DNA of 64,000 nt from Salinimicrobium sp. TH3. GTDB lineage: Bacteria > Bacteroidota > Bacteroidia > Flavobacteriales > Flavobacteriaceae. Positions 1 through 9,490 of the stretch are shown here, one piece after another (positions within the stretch are counted from its first letter, which is position 1; each line of letters opens with the position of its first letter). The notes beneath the pieces were generated by a model that was not told the DNA's origin, did no database searches, and saw only the letters and a program-made list of their open reading frames with translations. The stretch lies in contig NZ_JAPONB010000012.1 in the NCBI RefSeq assembly GCF_026676115.1, positions 1 to 64,000 on the forward strand. The letters are read 5' to 3'. The translations under genes and the position numbers were made by a program.

Positions 1-528
1 TCTCTTTATTCACCGGGAAATATTTATCCGCAAAGAAACTTATTTTTCACTTTAGACCCAACTTTTGAGATTGATCCCTGATTCATTTATATCTTCCCCA
101 TTTACCCAACTCTTTGGGCTAGAGGCCCGAGAAGAGAAAAGTCTTTTTAATAAACCTAAGCAACAATCATTTTTCAGTTTGTTTTTTCTCATGATTCCGC
201 CACCTTCAGCATTGGAATTGGCACTTAAGGCGCCACGAGCAAAACACAAGCTCTTGTACAAGATATAATTATTTTTTTTAAAGAAACTGTGCCGCAACCG
301 ATTTTTAAAGCCTGGAATTATAGATTTTGTCACCAAAATTATTTTCTTCCCTCTAACCCTGTTAAGCTTTAATTGTTCTTCAACTAAATCAATCTTCACC
401 AGGAAAATTAAATATCAGCATCTTTTATATGAGCCTAAATACCTCATTTATTGATACTAATCATATTTAATTTCAAATCACATCTTTATCTTTAGTACAG
501 ATCATTTATTAACTTAAACATCAAAACC
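1..528. other. Left-edge intergenic region, decayed sequence
   Basis: No convincing gene is seen here. An open frame of 115 codons lies on the minus strand (52-399), but its translation is a mix of basic and low-information stretches with no recognisable domain, and the DNA reads like eroded intergenic repeat. The useful element is the adhP promoter at its right end (451-494). The gene before the window edge cannot be judged. Confidence 0.5.
451..494 (+). promoter_or_regulatory. CRP/FNR-type site and -7 element of adhP
   Basis: A perfect half-site palindrome TGAT-ACTA-ATCA lies at 452-463, preceded by T and followed by TATTTA. A Bacteroidota -7-like element TATCTTTA (consensus TAnnTTTG, 5 of 6) begins at 487. 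Centre to first -7 base is 29.5 nt, which places the site near -41 and suits activation by a CRP/FNR-family regulator. The same geometry recurs at nrfH, pflB and the OFA transporter in this window. The regulator itself is not in the window. Confidence 0.6.
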
Positions 529-1563
529 ATGCTACCAGAAAAAATGAAGGCTGCGGTGGTTAACCAATTTGGTCAACCTCTATCTATTGAACAAGTTCCT
601 CTTAAAAAACCCGGCCGGGGACAAATTCTCGTGAAAGTTCTTGCGTGTGGCATTTGCCACACAGACCTGCATGCCGCTGAGGGCGACTGGCCGGTAAAAC
701 CATCCTTACCTTTTATTCCCGGACACGAGGGAATTGGCGAAGTGGTAGAAAAGGGAGATGGGGTTGACTTTCTGGAAAAAGGGGATATAGTTGGAATGCC
801 CTGGCTACATACCGCCTGCGGGCATTGTGAATATTGCATTACCGGATGGGAAACATTATGCGACTATCAACAAAATACTGGTTATAGCGTAAATGGCTCC
901 TTTGCCGAATATGTCCTGGCCGACGCAGGATTTGTGGGGAAGTTTCCAAAAGACGTAAATTATCTTGAAATGGCCCCTATTCTTTGCGCCGGTGTTACCG
1001 TATATAAAGGCATTAAAGAAACAGAAGTAAAAGCCGGGGAATGGATTGCTATTTCGGGTGTAGGAGGACTCGGCCACCTGGCGGTTCAATATGCAAAAGC
1101 AATGGGTATGCACGTGGTGGGAATCGATATTTCCCAGGAAAAACTTGACCTGGCAAAAGAACACGGTGCAGACATTGTTGTAAATGGTAAAGATCCTAAA
1201 GCCACAGAAGAAATTAAAGAACGTACCGGTGGCGGGGTACATGGTGTTTTAGTTACAGCGGTTGCGCCTGTAGCATTTGAACAAGCCATTGACATGCTCA
1301 GAAAAAAAGGAACAATTGCTATGGTAGGTCTTCCACCCGGGAGCATAAACCTCCCCATATTCCAGATGGTCTTAAACCGGTTTACTGTGCGGGGTTCTAT
1401 TGTAGGTACGCGCAAAGATCTGCAGGAGGCTATTGATTTTGCTGTTGAAGGTAAGGTACACACAACAGCTCATAAAGTAAGACTGGAAGATGTAAACGAT
1501 GTTTTTGAAAATATGAAGAATAATAAAATCCAGGGACGAATGGTAATTGATATGATGGCCTAG
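529..1563 (+). CDS. adhP: Zinc-dependent alcohol dehydrogenase, AdhP type
   Basis: Cytoplasmic medium-chain dehydrogenase of 344 residues that interconverts primary alcohols and aldehydes with NAD. Catalytic zinc ligands are visible: Cys43 in CGICHTD, His66 in GHE and Cys153. Structural zinc cysteines are 97, 100, 103 and 111. The Rossmann motif GVGGLG is at 177-182. The length and the GHEGIGEVVEKG signature match the propanol-preferring AdhP family. It is monocistronic, with a rho-independent terminator 50 nt after the stop. The CRP/FNR-type site upstream suggests induction under low oxygen, consistent with a fermentative role beside the pyruvate formate-lyase at 45-47 kb; that link is inference. 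Confidence 0.93.
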   Translation: MLPEKMKAAVVNQFGQPLSIEQVPLKKPGRGQILVKVLACGICHTDLHAAEGDWPVKPSLPFIPGHEGIGEVVEKGDGVDFLEKGDIVGMPWLHTACGHCEYCITGWETLCDYQQNTGYSVNGSFAEYVLADAGFVGKFPKDVNYLEMAPILCAGVTVYKGIKETEVKAGEWIAISGVGGLGHLAVQYAKAMGMHVVGIDISQEKLDLAKEHGADIVVNGKDPKATEEIKERTGGGVHGVLVTAVAPVAFEQAIDMLRKKGTIAMVGLPPGSINLPIFQMVLNRFTVRGSIVGTRKDLQEAIDFAVEGKVHTTAHKVRLEDVNDVFENMKNNKIQGRMVIDMMA

Positions 1564-1610
1564 GCGAACCCTGCAAAAAAGAATGCAGAGTAAACCTAAG
1601 GGCAAAGTAG

Positions 1611-1641
1611 AAGCCCCTTTTTTCAGGAAGGGGCTTTTTTT
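1611..1641 (+). terminator. Rho-independent terminator of adhP
   Basis: A nine-base stem AAGCCCCTT/AAGGGGCTT (1611-1619 with 1628-1636) is followed by a run of T. It lies 48 nt past the adhP stop codon. A weaker hairpin CTGCA...TGCAG sits just upstream at 1571-1588. Confidence 0.85.
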
Positions 1642-1863
1642 ATTACCATAAGGAAAGAAAAAACAGGTTCCACCAGTTCTTTTGAAGCGTTGAAGCTATG
1701 ACATTCTTTAAATCCCCTCCAAATCCACCTATTCCTGTTCCTGAAAATTCAAAAAGAACCAGCTTTATAGATCAGGAGTGATTGCCTTAATTAGCTATAA
1801 AAACACTGCTGACAAATAATATTTACGCTCCTCTCGGTAAGGTTATTTTCTTAACTTTTACTC

Positions 1864-2160
1864 ATGCACTTTCTTTATATAATGTTCAGTCAAAAATCGA
1901 ATAAATATTTTACCGGGGAAACAAATAATGTTCCGGCCAGGCTTGAATTGCACAATAGCTATAAAACAATTAAAGCTTTCACTAAAGCCGCCTATGACTG
2001 GGAAGTTAAATTAATATTCAAGTGCAATTCCAGGGAAGAAGCCGTTTACCTGAAAAGAAATATTAAAAGTAGAAGAAGTAGAACTTTTATTGAAAAAGTA
2101 ATCATTCATCCTAAAATTCTTACCGATCTGCTCCGGGAAAGAAAAATAAATGATTATTGA
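1864..2160 (+). CDS. GIY-YIG domain protein, UPF0213/URI type
   Basis: Small single-domain protein of 98 residues resembling stand-alone GIY-YIG proteins. The first strand (LYIMFS), the YFTGET segment corresponding to YIG, and the catalytic-type Arg in ARLELHN followed by basic helices all fit. Family members are putative structure-specific nucleases, though many have no known function. The second motif is diverged (YFTG rather than YTG), and this copy is very basic at its C-terminus. There is no operon partner. The start at 1864 is the first ATG in frame; no clear Shine-Dalgarno is seen, which is common in this phylum. Confidence 0.75.
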   Translation: MHFLYIMFSQKSNKYFTGETNNVPARLELHNSYKTIKAFTKAAYDWEVKLIFKCNSREEAVYLKRNIKSRRSRTFIEKVIIHPKILTDLLRERKINDY

Positions 2161-2468
2161 GTTAAAAAAATAAATTTTTAGAAGTACAACATAAATAGTT
2201 TTTCCTACATTTAAAAACTAGTTAACGAGTAAGGGCAGAAACAATTTCCCTACAAGTTTCTGTCTGTTTTAAATCGATCTGCAGATTTTAAGCAAATTGA
2301 TCAATAATTTCCAGGCAAAGACCTTCTACAACTTTTAAACAAGATTATTTGACAGATCGAAAGTTATTTTCCAATTTTTTGGTCCGCCCAATTACTCCTT
2401 ATTTTTTGGAACCCTTCTCCGGAACAAGCAATTCATTATTAACCATGCCGGGAATAAATCCTAATCAC
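2161..2468. other. AT-rich spacer, no gene seen
   Basis: This 308-nt spacer separates the GIY-YIG gene from the lipoprotein gene. The reading frame of the lipoprotein stays open back to 2349, but that stretch lacks coding character and the lipoprotein signal peptide starts at 2469. A T-rich promoter probably lies here, but I cannot place it confidently. Confidence 0.4.
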
Positions 2469-3437
2469 ATGAAAAAAACCGCATTTTTGATCCTCCTTGT
2501 ATCCTTCATCTTAAGCTCCTGTACCCGCCAGAATCCACAAAATTATAATGAACTTATAGCAGAAGCTCGTGAGCTATATAATGCAGGAGAATATGAAGAT
2601 TCCGGAAAAAAATATTCTGAAGCCTTAGAATCCATAGCAGACAACGACAGTATTTTACATCGTTACGAAGCTGCACAGGCCTTAGCCATGGCAAACCAGA
2701 AAGATGCAGCTTTTGATCAGCTTTTTGAAATCTCTGAGAAAGGCCGTTTTACAAACCTTGGAAAAATTTCTTCGGATAAAGATTTTCATTCCTTAAGCAC
2801 CGATGAACGCTGGATGAAAGTTCTCTCCAGAGTAAGTGAGAATAAAAAAGAAGCTGAGGCTTTTGTACCTGGTGTTGTTTCCATTCTTGATACCGTCTAT
2901 AGAGAAGACCAATATTACCGGCAGCAGGCTAATGATATTCGGGAAAAATACGGCCACGATTCCGAAGAAGTTCGGGCACACTGGGAACTCATTAATCAAC
3001 AGGATTCAGTCAACCTCATAAAGGTAAAGAAGATCCTGGACGAACATGGCTGGCTAAGTTCAAATCTTATTGGCCGAAAGGGAAACAGCGCCCTTTTCCT
3101 CGTCATCCAGCATTCGGATATTGATACACAGGAAAAATATTTGCCAATGTTACGGGAAGCCGTTGAAAAAGGCAATGCTTCTCCACGAGATTTGGCTCTA
3201 CTGGAAGACAGGGTTGCATTAAGGCAGGGCAAAAAACAGATCTATGGTAGCCAAATAGGAATAAATGAGGAAACAGGGGAATATTATGTCTCTCCCCTTG
3301 AGGATCCAGATAATGTCAATGAACGCCGGGCAGAGGTGGGATTAGGACCCATTCAGGATTATGTTGCGAATTGGGATATCATTTGGGATGTTGAGGCTTA
3401 CAAGAAAAAGTTGCCGGAACTTGAAGCAATGGAGTGA
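2469..3437 (+). CDS. Lipoprotein with DUF6624 C-terminal domain
   Basis: Predicted exported lipoprotein of 322 residues. I start it at 2469 because this gives a clean lipoprotein signal peptide with lipobox LSSC (Cys18); the open frame runs 40 codons further upstream without a signal. Residues 25-115 look like TPR-type helical repeats (YNAGEYEDSGKKYSEAL, then an Ala-rich helix pair). The C-terminal half carries the DUF6624 pattern: LALLEDRVALRQGKKQIYGSQ, then NVNERRAEVGLGPIQDY. The function of the domain is not established. It is monocistronic. Confidence 0.8.
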   Translation: MKKTAFLILLVSFILSSCTRQNPQNYNELIAEARELYNAGEYEDSGKKYSEALESIADNDSILHRYEAAQALAMANQKDAAFDQLFEISEKGRFTNLGKISSDKDFHSLSTDERWMKVLSRVSENKKEAEAFVPGVVSILDTVYREDQYYRQQANDIREKYGHDSEEVRAHWELINQQDSVNLIKVKKILDEHGWLSSNLIGRKGNSALFLVIQHSDIDTQEKYLPMLREAVEKGNASPRDLALLEDRVALRQGKKQIYGSQIGINEETGEYYVSPLEDPDNVNERRAEVGLGPIQDYVANWDIIWDVEAYKKKLPELEAME

Positions 3438-3603
3438 TTCCTTATTGACGAAGCTTCAAATTCGAGGGCAGGCAATAAAAAGTTAAAATCCAGGAGCCGG
3501 AAGATTCAAAAATATTAAAAAAAACCATATCCAATTGAAAAGAATAGTATGATTTTAAACCTGGAGTTAACTGCTTACGAAGAGTGATAATCCTACTTAA
3601 ATA

Positions 3604-4473
3604 ATGATAAAGCTTTACAAAGAGATTTATACCTGGATAAAAAATCCCGACGATAACGAATTAAATCTTTCATCAAAAAGAAAATTCCTAATCACTTTCC
3701 AAATATTATTTCTGAAATTGTTATTAGCTTTTCCATTCATAGTCTTAATCCATCTTATTCATTCACATGTTGTAAAGCTTGAAAATCCTCTTATTGATTG
3801 GGGGCCCTATTTAACACTGTTCCTGGTAGTACTGGTAATCCCTTTCATTGAAGAAGTTATTTTCCGCTTCCCTTTAAAGTACCAAAGAAATTATCTCGCT
3901 AGACTGCTGAATTTCCTTTCAAAAGGGCGGCTCAGAAAAAGATGGAATTCAATCTTCAGATATTTATTATATCTCCTGGCTATTCTGTTTGGTCTGGTTC
4001 ACCTAACCAACTACAACAATACCGAAACGATCTTCTATATTCTATCTCCAATTATAATTGGAAGTCAACTAATTGGCGGATTTATTTTAAGCTATATTAG
4101 GATCAAACTGGGCTTTTTATGGTCCGTTTTTCAACATGGGGCTTTTAATTTTAATCTTATAATTCTTTCCTTCATTTTCCTTCACAACAATGAGATAGTA
4201 AGAATATCAAATGAAACGCTTTTCATAAATATTAAAGAACTGGTATTTATAAATAAAGATGATTCCTATTTCCGAACTAAATTTAACAATGATGAAATAT
4301 ATTTAATTGAGGCAAATGATATTAGTCTTTATGAATTTATCGATTCTTTAAAATTGGAAGGACCCAGACCATACGATGATATATGGATAGACGTGAACAT
4401 CTACAGTGAAGATGGAATAACAAAAACCGAATTAGAGAAATTTTTAAAAAGAGAAATAAAATTTGACAAATAA
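3604..4473 (+). CDS. CPBP family intramembrane metalloprotease
   Basis: Polytopic membrane protein of 289 residues with the CPBP (CAAX protease and bacteriocin-processing, Abi) motifs: Glu83-Glu84 and Arg88 in EEVIFR, His133 in FGLVHL, and His178 in FQHGAFN. These residues form the glutamate/histidine active site of the family. About five membrane segments precede a soluble C-terminal tail from roughly residue 205, which I do not recognise. The substrate is unknown; family members process prenylated proteins, peptides or signalling proteins. It stands alone, with no immunity or bacteriocin genes beside it. Confidence 0.8.
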   Translation: MIKLYKEIYTWIKNPDDNELNLSSKRKFLITFQILFLKLLLAFPFIVLIHLIHSHVVKLENPLIDWGPYLTLFLVVLVIPFIEEVIFRFPLKYQRNYLARLLNFLSKGRLRKRWNSIFRYLLYLLAILFGLVHLTNYNNTETIFYILSPIIIGSQLIGGFILSYIRIKLGFLWSVFQHGAFNFNLIILSFIFLHNNEIVRISNETLFINIKELVFINKDDSYFRTKFNNDEIYLIEANDISLYEFIDSLKLEGPRPYDDIWIDVNIYSEDGITKTELEKFLKREIKFDK

Positions 4474-4709
4474 AGCTTCTTCATACCTCTGCTGCGGAAG
4501 GTGTTTTGATATTACGAACAGCCAATTGCGGTTCTAATTTTATAAAAACTTCTTTTTCACCCTAATTTACTTCTGAAGGTGGATAGAAAACCGGAAGATT
4601 GAAATTAAACTACCGGGAAACAAACTGCTTATTCCTTCTCCTTCCTCTATGTTTTTAATTTTACATTTTAGTAAATACACTTATCTTGCCCTCTGAAACA
4701 AAATAAACT

Positions 4710-5585
4710 ATGGCCTCAGGAATATTTGCCCTTCTCGATGATATCGCAACTTTAATGGATGATGTAGCAATGATGTCAAAAGTTGCAGGAAAAAAAACAG
4801 CGGGGATTTTAGGTGATGATCTTGCGGTAAACGCAGAGAAAGCATCGGGGTTTATGTCTTCCAGGGAACTGCCGGTGATTTGGGAGATTACAAAAGGTTC
4901 TTTTCTCAACAAAATAATAATTCTTCCCCTGGCCTTTTTACTAAGCGCGTTTTTACCTTCGGCCGTTACTGTTATCTTAATTATCGGCGGACTTTATCTG
5001 GCCTATGAAGGTGCAGAAAAAATATACGAATTCATTTTCCCGCATGCTCATCAAAAGGACGCTCCTAAACTTCAAAAACTTTCAAAAGAAGAAGTGTTGA
5101 GCCTGGAAAAGGAAAAAATTAAGTCGGCGATCCTCACAGACTTTATACTTTCTGTAGAGATTATAATTATTGCCCTGGGCACCGTTGGAGATCAACCGCT
5201 TCTCACAAAAATCCTCGTGGTTACCATTATCGCCCTGGTAGCTACTGTGGGAGTATATGGAATAGTAGCTTTGATCATAAGAATGGACGAGTTTGGAGCT
5301 AAGCTTATCAATATGAATGATAAGGAAAACAGCATCTCAGATAAAATTGGCGGATTCCTGGTAAGTGCTCTTCCAAAGGTGATCAAAAGCCTTTCGGTCA
5401 TTGGGACAATTGCCCTGCTTTTGGTTTCCGGTGGTATTTTTGTACACAACCTTCATTTCTTCCACGACCTCTTTCCAAATCTACCGGGAATACTTGTTGA
5501 GTTTCTGATTGGCTTAGTAGTAGGTTTTCTGGTGTTGTTGATCATAAAATTAGGTGCTTCTCTTTGGAAAAAATTTAGTCGTTAA
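4710..5585 (+). CDS. DUF808 family inner-membrane protein (YedI-like)
   Basis: Membrane protein of 291 residues whose N-terminus (FALLDDIATLMDDVA, then VAGKKTAGILGDDLAVNAEKA) is the hallmark of DUF808, represented by E. coli YedI. Several hydrophobic segments follow: around residues 72-95, 148-165, 172-190, 225-245 and 258-285. The biochemical role is unknown across the family. It is monocistronic, with about 120 nt of spacer to the next gene. Confidence 0.85.
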   Translation: MASGIFALLDDIATLMDDVAMMSKVAGKKTAGILGDDLAVNAEKASGFMSSRELPVIWEITKGSFLNKIIILPLAFLLSAFLPSAVTVILIIGGLYLAYEGAEKIYEFIFPHAHQKDAPKLQKLSKEEVLSLEKEKIKSAILTDFILSVEIIIIALGTVGDQPLLTKILVVTIIALVATVGVYGIVALIIRMDEFGAKLINMNDKENSISDKIGGFLVSALPKVIKSLSVIGTIALLLVSGGIFVHNLHFFHDLFPNLPGILVEFLIGLVVGFLVLLIIKLGASLWKKFSR

Positions 5586-5751
5586 TATTACTCCAGGCCT
5601 TTTCCTTAACCTTCTTCAGCAATACCTTTTAAAAGAGGGAATTTTGGCTTCTTTTTAATTATTACCTCATTTTTTCTTTCTCCTGCACATAAAACTATGT
5701 GAAAGGCCCTACCCGGATGCCTCAATATTTTTATCTTGAAAGCTGCGGAAT

Positions 5752-6978
5752 ATGGGAGAAAGCACAGTTACGACATCAAAAAGCAGGATTGACACTATAG
5801 ATATATTAAGAGGGTTTGCACTGGCAGGGATTCTTTACGCTCACATGGTGATATGGTATACAGGTGCTGCCTTACCGCCGGAAACTTACACAAAGTACGA
5901 CGGTACTGCCGATGGAATTGCTCTTGGCATCTTTGGAGCTTTGGTTTTTGGAAAATTCTTCTCTGTGTTTTCCTTCCTGTTTGGGTTAAGCTTTTATCTG
6001 CATTTCCAGAAAAAAAGGTCGCAACCGGGTTATTTGCGGACATACATTTGGCGCCTGTTTCTACTTTTTATTATAGGTTTCCTGCATCACATCTTGTGGC
6101 GCGGGGATATACTTGCATTATATGCGGTGCTGGGGATGGTTTTGGTCTTTTTCCGATCCCTTTCCCCAAAGCTAATTCTGGTTACCGGACTCCTGCTGAT
6201 TATAAATCTACCCACACATCTATACGAAGCTTTTCAAACTGAAGCACCCATTGCTCAAGTTGAATTTCCCATGGCCGATGAAGCGGCAAGGTACTACCGC
6301 CTGGTGCAAAAAGAAGACTTTTCTACTGTCTTACTCGATAACTGGAGATCTTGGCCGGCAAAGATTGAGTATCAAATAGAAAGCGGCCGATTGTTAATGA
6401 CTTTTGGATATTTTCTTTTAGGGCTTTATGCGGGCCGCACAAAACTTTTCACTTCTCTTAAGAAGCAACTTTCTAAAGTGAAAAGCTGGAACAAATTCTC
6501 AGAGAGGGCTGTTCTTTTCCTGCTTTTCCTGGGGCTCCTTATGTACCTTTTCGACCTGGTCACCATCCCCGGAATTAAAGTTGTTCCCCAACTGCAATGG
6601 TCGGCAAGCTTCCTTTTTAGTATCTATAATGCCTGTCTAACAATCTTCTATATCACCGGGATTTCTCTCCTCTTTCAAAAAAGGTTTTTCCGGAAAATTC
6701 TGAAACCACTCGCAACCATGGGAAGAATGGCTCTTACCATCTATTTATCGCAAACAATAATCGGCCTGCTGTTATTCTATCAATTTGGTCTTGGACTTTT
6801 TGACCGGACCTCGCCTGCCATAAATGTGCTGATGGGAGTTGCAATATTTTATCTGCAACTAAAGTTCTGCCAATGGTGGCTATGTCATTTCAAACAAGGT
6901 CCCGTAGAGTGGCTCTGGAAAGGCCTTACCTATTTCCATTTTTCCTCTTTAAAAAAGAAAAGACAGGAAGGAAGCTGA
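5752..6978 (+). CDS. DUF418 domain membrane protein (YeiB-like)
   Basis: Membrane protein of 408 residues. The N-terminus TIDILRGFALAGILYAHM is the typical opening of the YeiB/DUF418 and acyltransferase-3-like families. About ten hydrophobic segments can be counted. The C-terminal half (FGYFLLGLYAGR, then MGRMALTIYLSQTIIGLLLFY) matches DUF418. Transport or membrane-modifying roles have been proposed for the family, but its substrate is unknown. It converges on the minus-strand gene that ends at 7029. Confidence 0.82.
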   Translation: MGESTVTTSKSRIDTIDILRGFALAGILYAHMVIWYTGAALPPETYTKYDGTADGIALGIFGALVFGKFFSVFSFLFGLSFYLHFQKKRSQPGYLRTYIWRLFLLFIIGFLHHILWRGDILALYAVLGMVLVFFRSLSPKLILVTGLLLIINLPTHLYEAFQTEAPIAQVEFPMADEAARYYRLVQKEDFSTVLLDNWRSWPAKIEYQIESGRLLMTFGYFLLGLYAGRTKLFTSLKKQLSKVKSWNKFSERAVLFLLFLGLLMYLFDLVTIPGIKVVPQLQWSASFLFSIYNACLTIFYITGISLLFQKRFFRKILKPLATMGRMALTIYLSQTIIGLLLFYQFGLGLFDRTSPAINVLMGVAIFYLQLKFCQWWLCHFKQGPVEWLWKGLTYFHFSSLKKKRQEGS

Positions 6979-7028
6979 GCTTATTCAACATGCTCGGTGA
7001 AATTTTCGCAAATGAAAACACAATGAGT

Positions 7029-8123
7029 TCACTTTGGCATCATTCCCAGCCTCTCCCCCTCTAAAGTCCAGAATTCCCCCATCATTACCGCAGTTGCACA
7101 GGCATGCACCGGTAATATCCCTAGGACATCCCCTATTTTTAGCCCGTCTATTACTTTTGAGGGTAGATCTATTACCCCGTGTTCCTGAGATACCTTAATT
7201 ACTTTCGCATTTGGAATGGGAGCCGTCCATTTCTCTCCTTCCAGGTTTACCACAACCCCATAATAGTTATTCCCATCTACATCAAGAAGTGAATCTTTCC
7301 CCTGATGCACCCAGCCACTGTAAACAACTACTTCCTGTCTTTCGGGATGTACGGCAACCATAGGAACAGCCAGACAAATTGCTATCTCCTCAAAAGTATT
7401 GGCGCCAATACCATGCTGTACAAGATCGTAAAACACGAAATTACCAGGATGAATGCTGTCAATTTCAATAAAATTTTCCATGATACTGCAGGAGGGTGTA
7501 TCGCCAAGTGCTAACTTAAGATTTGGATATATCTTCCTAAAATGCCTTTTTACAGACCTGAGTTTTTCAAGGACTTCTCCAAAAATTGCTTCGACTTCCT
7601 TGGGGGATACAGCATTGTAAGTGTGGCCGGCATGAGTATAAAAACCTAAAAATTCCAGTACCGAATCTTTAGTCACCTCCAGGATCTTTGCAATTGCTGA
7701 AAAGTCTTCAGCATTTACTCCAGATCGTCCATCCCCGACATCTATTTCTATATAAAATTTAACCGGTGTTCTTAACTGCTGCTTCAGGATTGCAGCGGTC
7801 TCTTTGCTGTTCACAAAGATCTTTAGATCAACCAATTTTGCGAGTTCGTTGATCTTATTAATTTCCAGAACGTTTACCGGGAAGGCTATAGTAATGTCTT
7901 TCCATCCATGCTGTGCGAAATATTTAGCCATCTTTACAGAGGTCACCGTGATCGCTCTTACACCTGCCTCCTTAAACCATTCCCCAACCTGTGCAGATTG
8001 GTGGGTTTTGAAATGAGGGATCAATTCCACATTGTGCTTAAGTGCCTTATTGGCCATTTTTCCAATGTTGGCTATACAAATATTCCGATCCAGAAGTAAA
8101 GTAGGTTTGGTTATTTTAAACAT
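7029..8123 (-). CDS. PLP enzyme, D-serine dehydratase/D-threonine aldolase type
   Basis: Fold-III pyridoxal-phosphate enzyme of 364 residues. Lys39 in IPHFKTHQS is the expected PLP lysine at the start of an alanine-racemase-like barrel. The C-terminal His340-x-Cys342 (VHACATAV) matches the zinc pair of eukaryotic-type D-serine dehydratases and D-threonine aldolases. The likely reaction is cleavage or dehydration of a D-hydroxyamino acid. The sequence alone does not decide between D-serine, D-threonine and 3-hydroxy-D-aspartate. It is monocistronic and cytoplasmic, and the start at 8123 gives the standard short N-terminus. Confidence 0.82.
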   Translation of the reverse strand: MFKITKPTLLLDRNICIANIGKMANKALKHNVELIPHFKTHQSAQVGEWFKEAGVRAITVTSVKMAKYFAQHGWKDITIAFPVNVLEINKINELAKLVDLKIFVNSKETAAILKQQLRTPVKFYIEIDVGDGRSGVNAEDFSAIAKILEVTKDSVLEFLGFYTHAGHTYNAVSPKEVEAIFGEVLEKLRSVKRHFRKIYPNLKLALGDTPSCSIMENFIEIDSIHPGNFVFYDLVQHGIGANTFEEIAICLAVPMVAVHPERQEVVVYSGWVHQGKDSLLDVDGNNYYGVVVNLEGEKWTAPIPNAKVIKVSQEHGVIDLPSKVIDGLKIGDVLGILPVHACATAVMMGEFWTLEGERLGMMPK

Positions 8124-8249
8124 AAGTAGAGATTGTCCAGGTTAAAATACGAAGATAGGCTTACATGAATAAAGAAATTTCAGCTAAAGGAATAACCTGC
8201 CAGATTCTTTCAGTGGAACCGCATAGTTTCATGAAAAACCATATATAAA

Positions 8250-8283
8250 AAAAAGGGCTGCCAGTGAATGGCAGCCCTTTTTG
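8250..8283. terminator. Terminator after the triplicated lipoprotein gene
   Basis: A twelve-base perfect stem AAAGGGCTGCCA/TGGCAGCCCTTT (8252-8263 with 8269-8280) has a five-base loop, with A and T runs on both sides. It serves the minus-strand gene ending at 8303. Confidence 0.88.
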
Positions 8284-8302
8284 ATCTTATTTCAATCTAT
8301 AA

Positions 8303-9490
8303 CTATTCAGTAATAGTGATAGGTGTAACAACAATTCCGTCGTCATCCATAAGAGGTAAGTCAAGACCATTAACTCCGTCAAATTCATATACCATTTCTA
8401 CTCCGGTATCATTATGTAACATTACCCAAACTTTATCTCCTACTTCGACATTTGCATCTTCTGTAAAAGTTATTTCTACACTTGGGTTATCACCGGCTTC
8501 AACATAGACAGGTACAGAAATGATCTCAGGCACCATTGGTCCCGATCCGTCCACATTTGAAGCGTGCACTACCACATACCCATCCATATCAACGAAGATA
8601 TTATCTACGGTGATGGTGTTGTCAACAAGAGCCTGATCCTCTACATCAATCGTACCACTCATTGCGGCTGTAGTTACATCAGTAATAGTAATAGAGGTCA
8701 TTACGATATTCTCACCATCCATAACAGGAAGGTCTAAACCATTAACTCCATCAAATTCATACACTTGTTCTTCCCCGGTATCATTGTGAAGCATAATCCA
8801 TAAAACATCACCAGCTTCAACATTAGCATCGTCTTTTAAAGGCACACCTACATTTTCATATTCCCCTGCTTCCAAATAAACTGGTTGAGAAATAATTTGC
8901 GGTACCATTGGACCGTTACCGGCTTCATTTGATGCATGAATTACAACATATCCATCCTGCTCAAGCTTAATAGACTCAACATTAACTACGCCGTTCACAA
9001 GATCCTGTTCATTTGCAGTTACTGCATTAGCTAAAGACACCATAAAAGATTCAGTCACGATATCTCCGGACTCATCTGTAATAGGAGCATCTAGTCCATT
9101 GGTTCCGTTAAATTCATAAGTTCCAATTACTCCATCATCTGTATGAAGCATTACCCAAAGGGTTTCACCATCTTCTACCTCTTCTCCATCTTTAAGTTCG
9201 ATAACAACATCGGAGGTGGTATTTTCCTCTACCATTTTAGGTACAGAAATAATTTCGGGTACCATGGGAGCACCATTATTATCGCGGTGGATCACAACCC
9301 ATCCAGGATTACTCATACTAACGGCATTGATAGTCAACATTCCATCCTCTACCATTTCATCACTATCTACTACTATACTACCTGTAGGAAGGAGAACAGG
9401 ATTATCATCATCATCGTCACTACATGATACTAAAGCAAGACTCAGAATCATCGGCATCATTAAAAGGTAAACTTTCTTTAATCTGATCAT
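8303..9490 (-). CDS. Surface lipoprotein with three DUF7282-like repeats
   Basis: Lipoprotein of 395 residues. The signal peptide ends in LVSC (Cys23) followed by SDDDDD, an acidic stretch like the lipoprotein export signal that sends Bacteroidota lipoproteins to the cell surface. Three tandem units follow, at roughly residues 37-145, 147-262 and 264-395. Each contains a GxVVIH...PMVPxIISxPVY core, an LKDxxxVExGDxLWVMLHxDTG strand pair, and a YEFDGVNGLDxP ending. The units resemble DUF7282-type beta-sandwich modules seen in archaeal and bacterial surface proteins. The whole protein is strongly acidic. No operon partner or enzymatic motif is seen, so a surface structural or binding role is only inference. 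Confidence 0.75.
   Translation of the reverse strand: MIRLKKVYLLMMPMILSLALVSCSDDDDDNPVLLPTGSIVVDSDEMVEDGMLTINAVSMSNPGWVVIHRDNNGAPMVPEIISVPKMVEENTTSDVVIELKDGEEVEDGETLWVMLHTDDGVIGTYEFNGTNGLDAPITDESGDIVTESFMVSLANAVTANEQDLVNGVVNVESIKLEQDGYVVIHASNEAGNGPMVPQIISQPVYLEAGEYENVGVPLKDDANVEAGDVLWIMLHNDTGEEQVYEFDGVNGLDLPVMDGENIVMTSITITDVTTAAMSGTIDVEDQALVDNTITVDNIFVDMDGYVVVHASNVDGSGPMVPEIISVPVYVEAGDNPSVEITFTEDANVEVGDKVWVMLHNDTGVEMVYEFDGVNGLDLPLMDDDGIVVTPITITE

Noticed and set aside
52-399. 115-codon open frame on the minus strand at the left edge
   Set aside because: No domain, signal or neighbour coupling; reads like eroded intergenic repeat, and a similar-sized frame overlaps it on the other strand.
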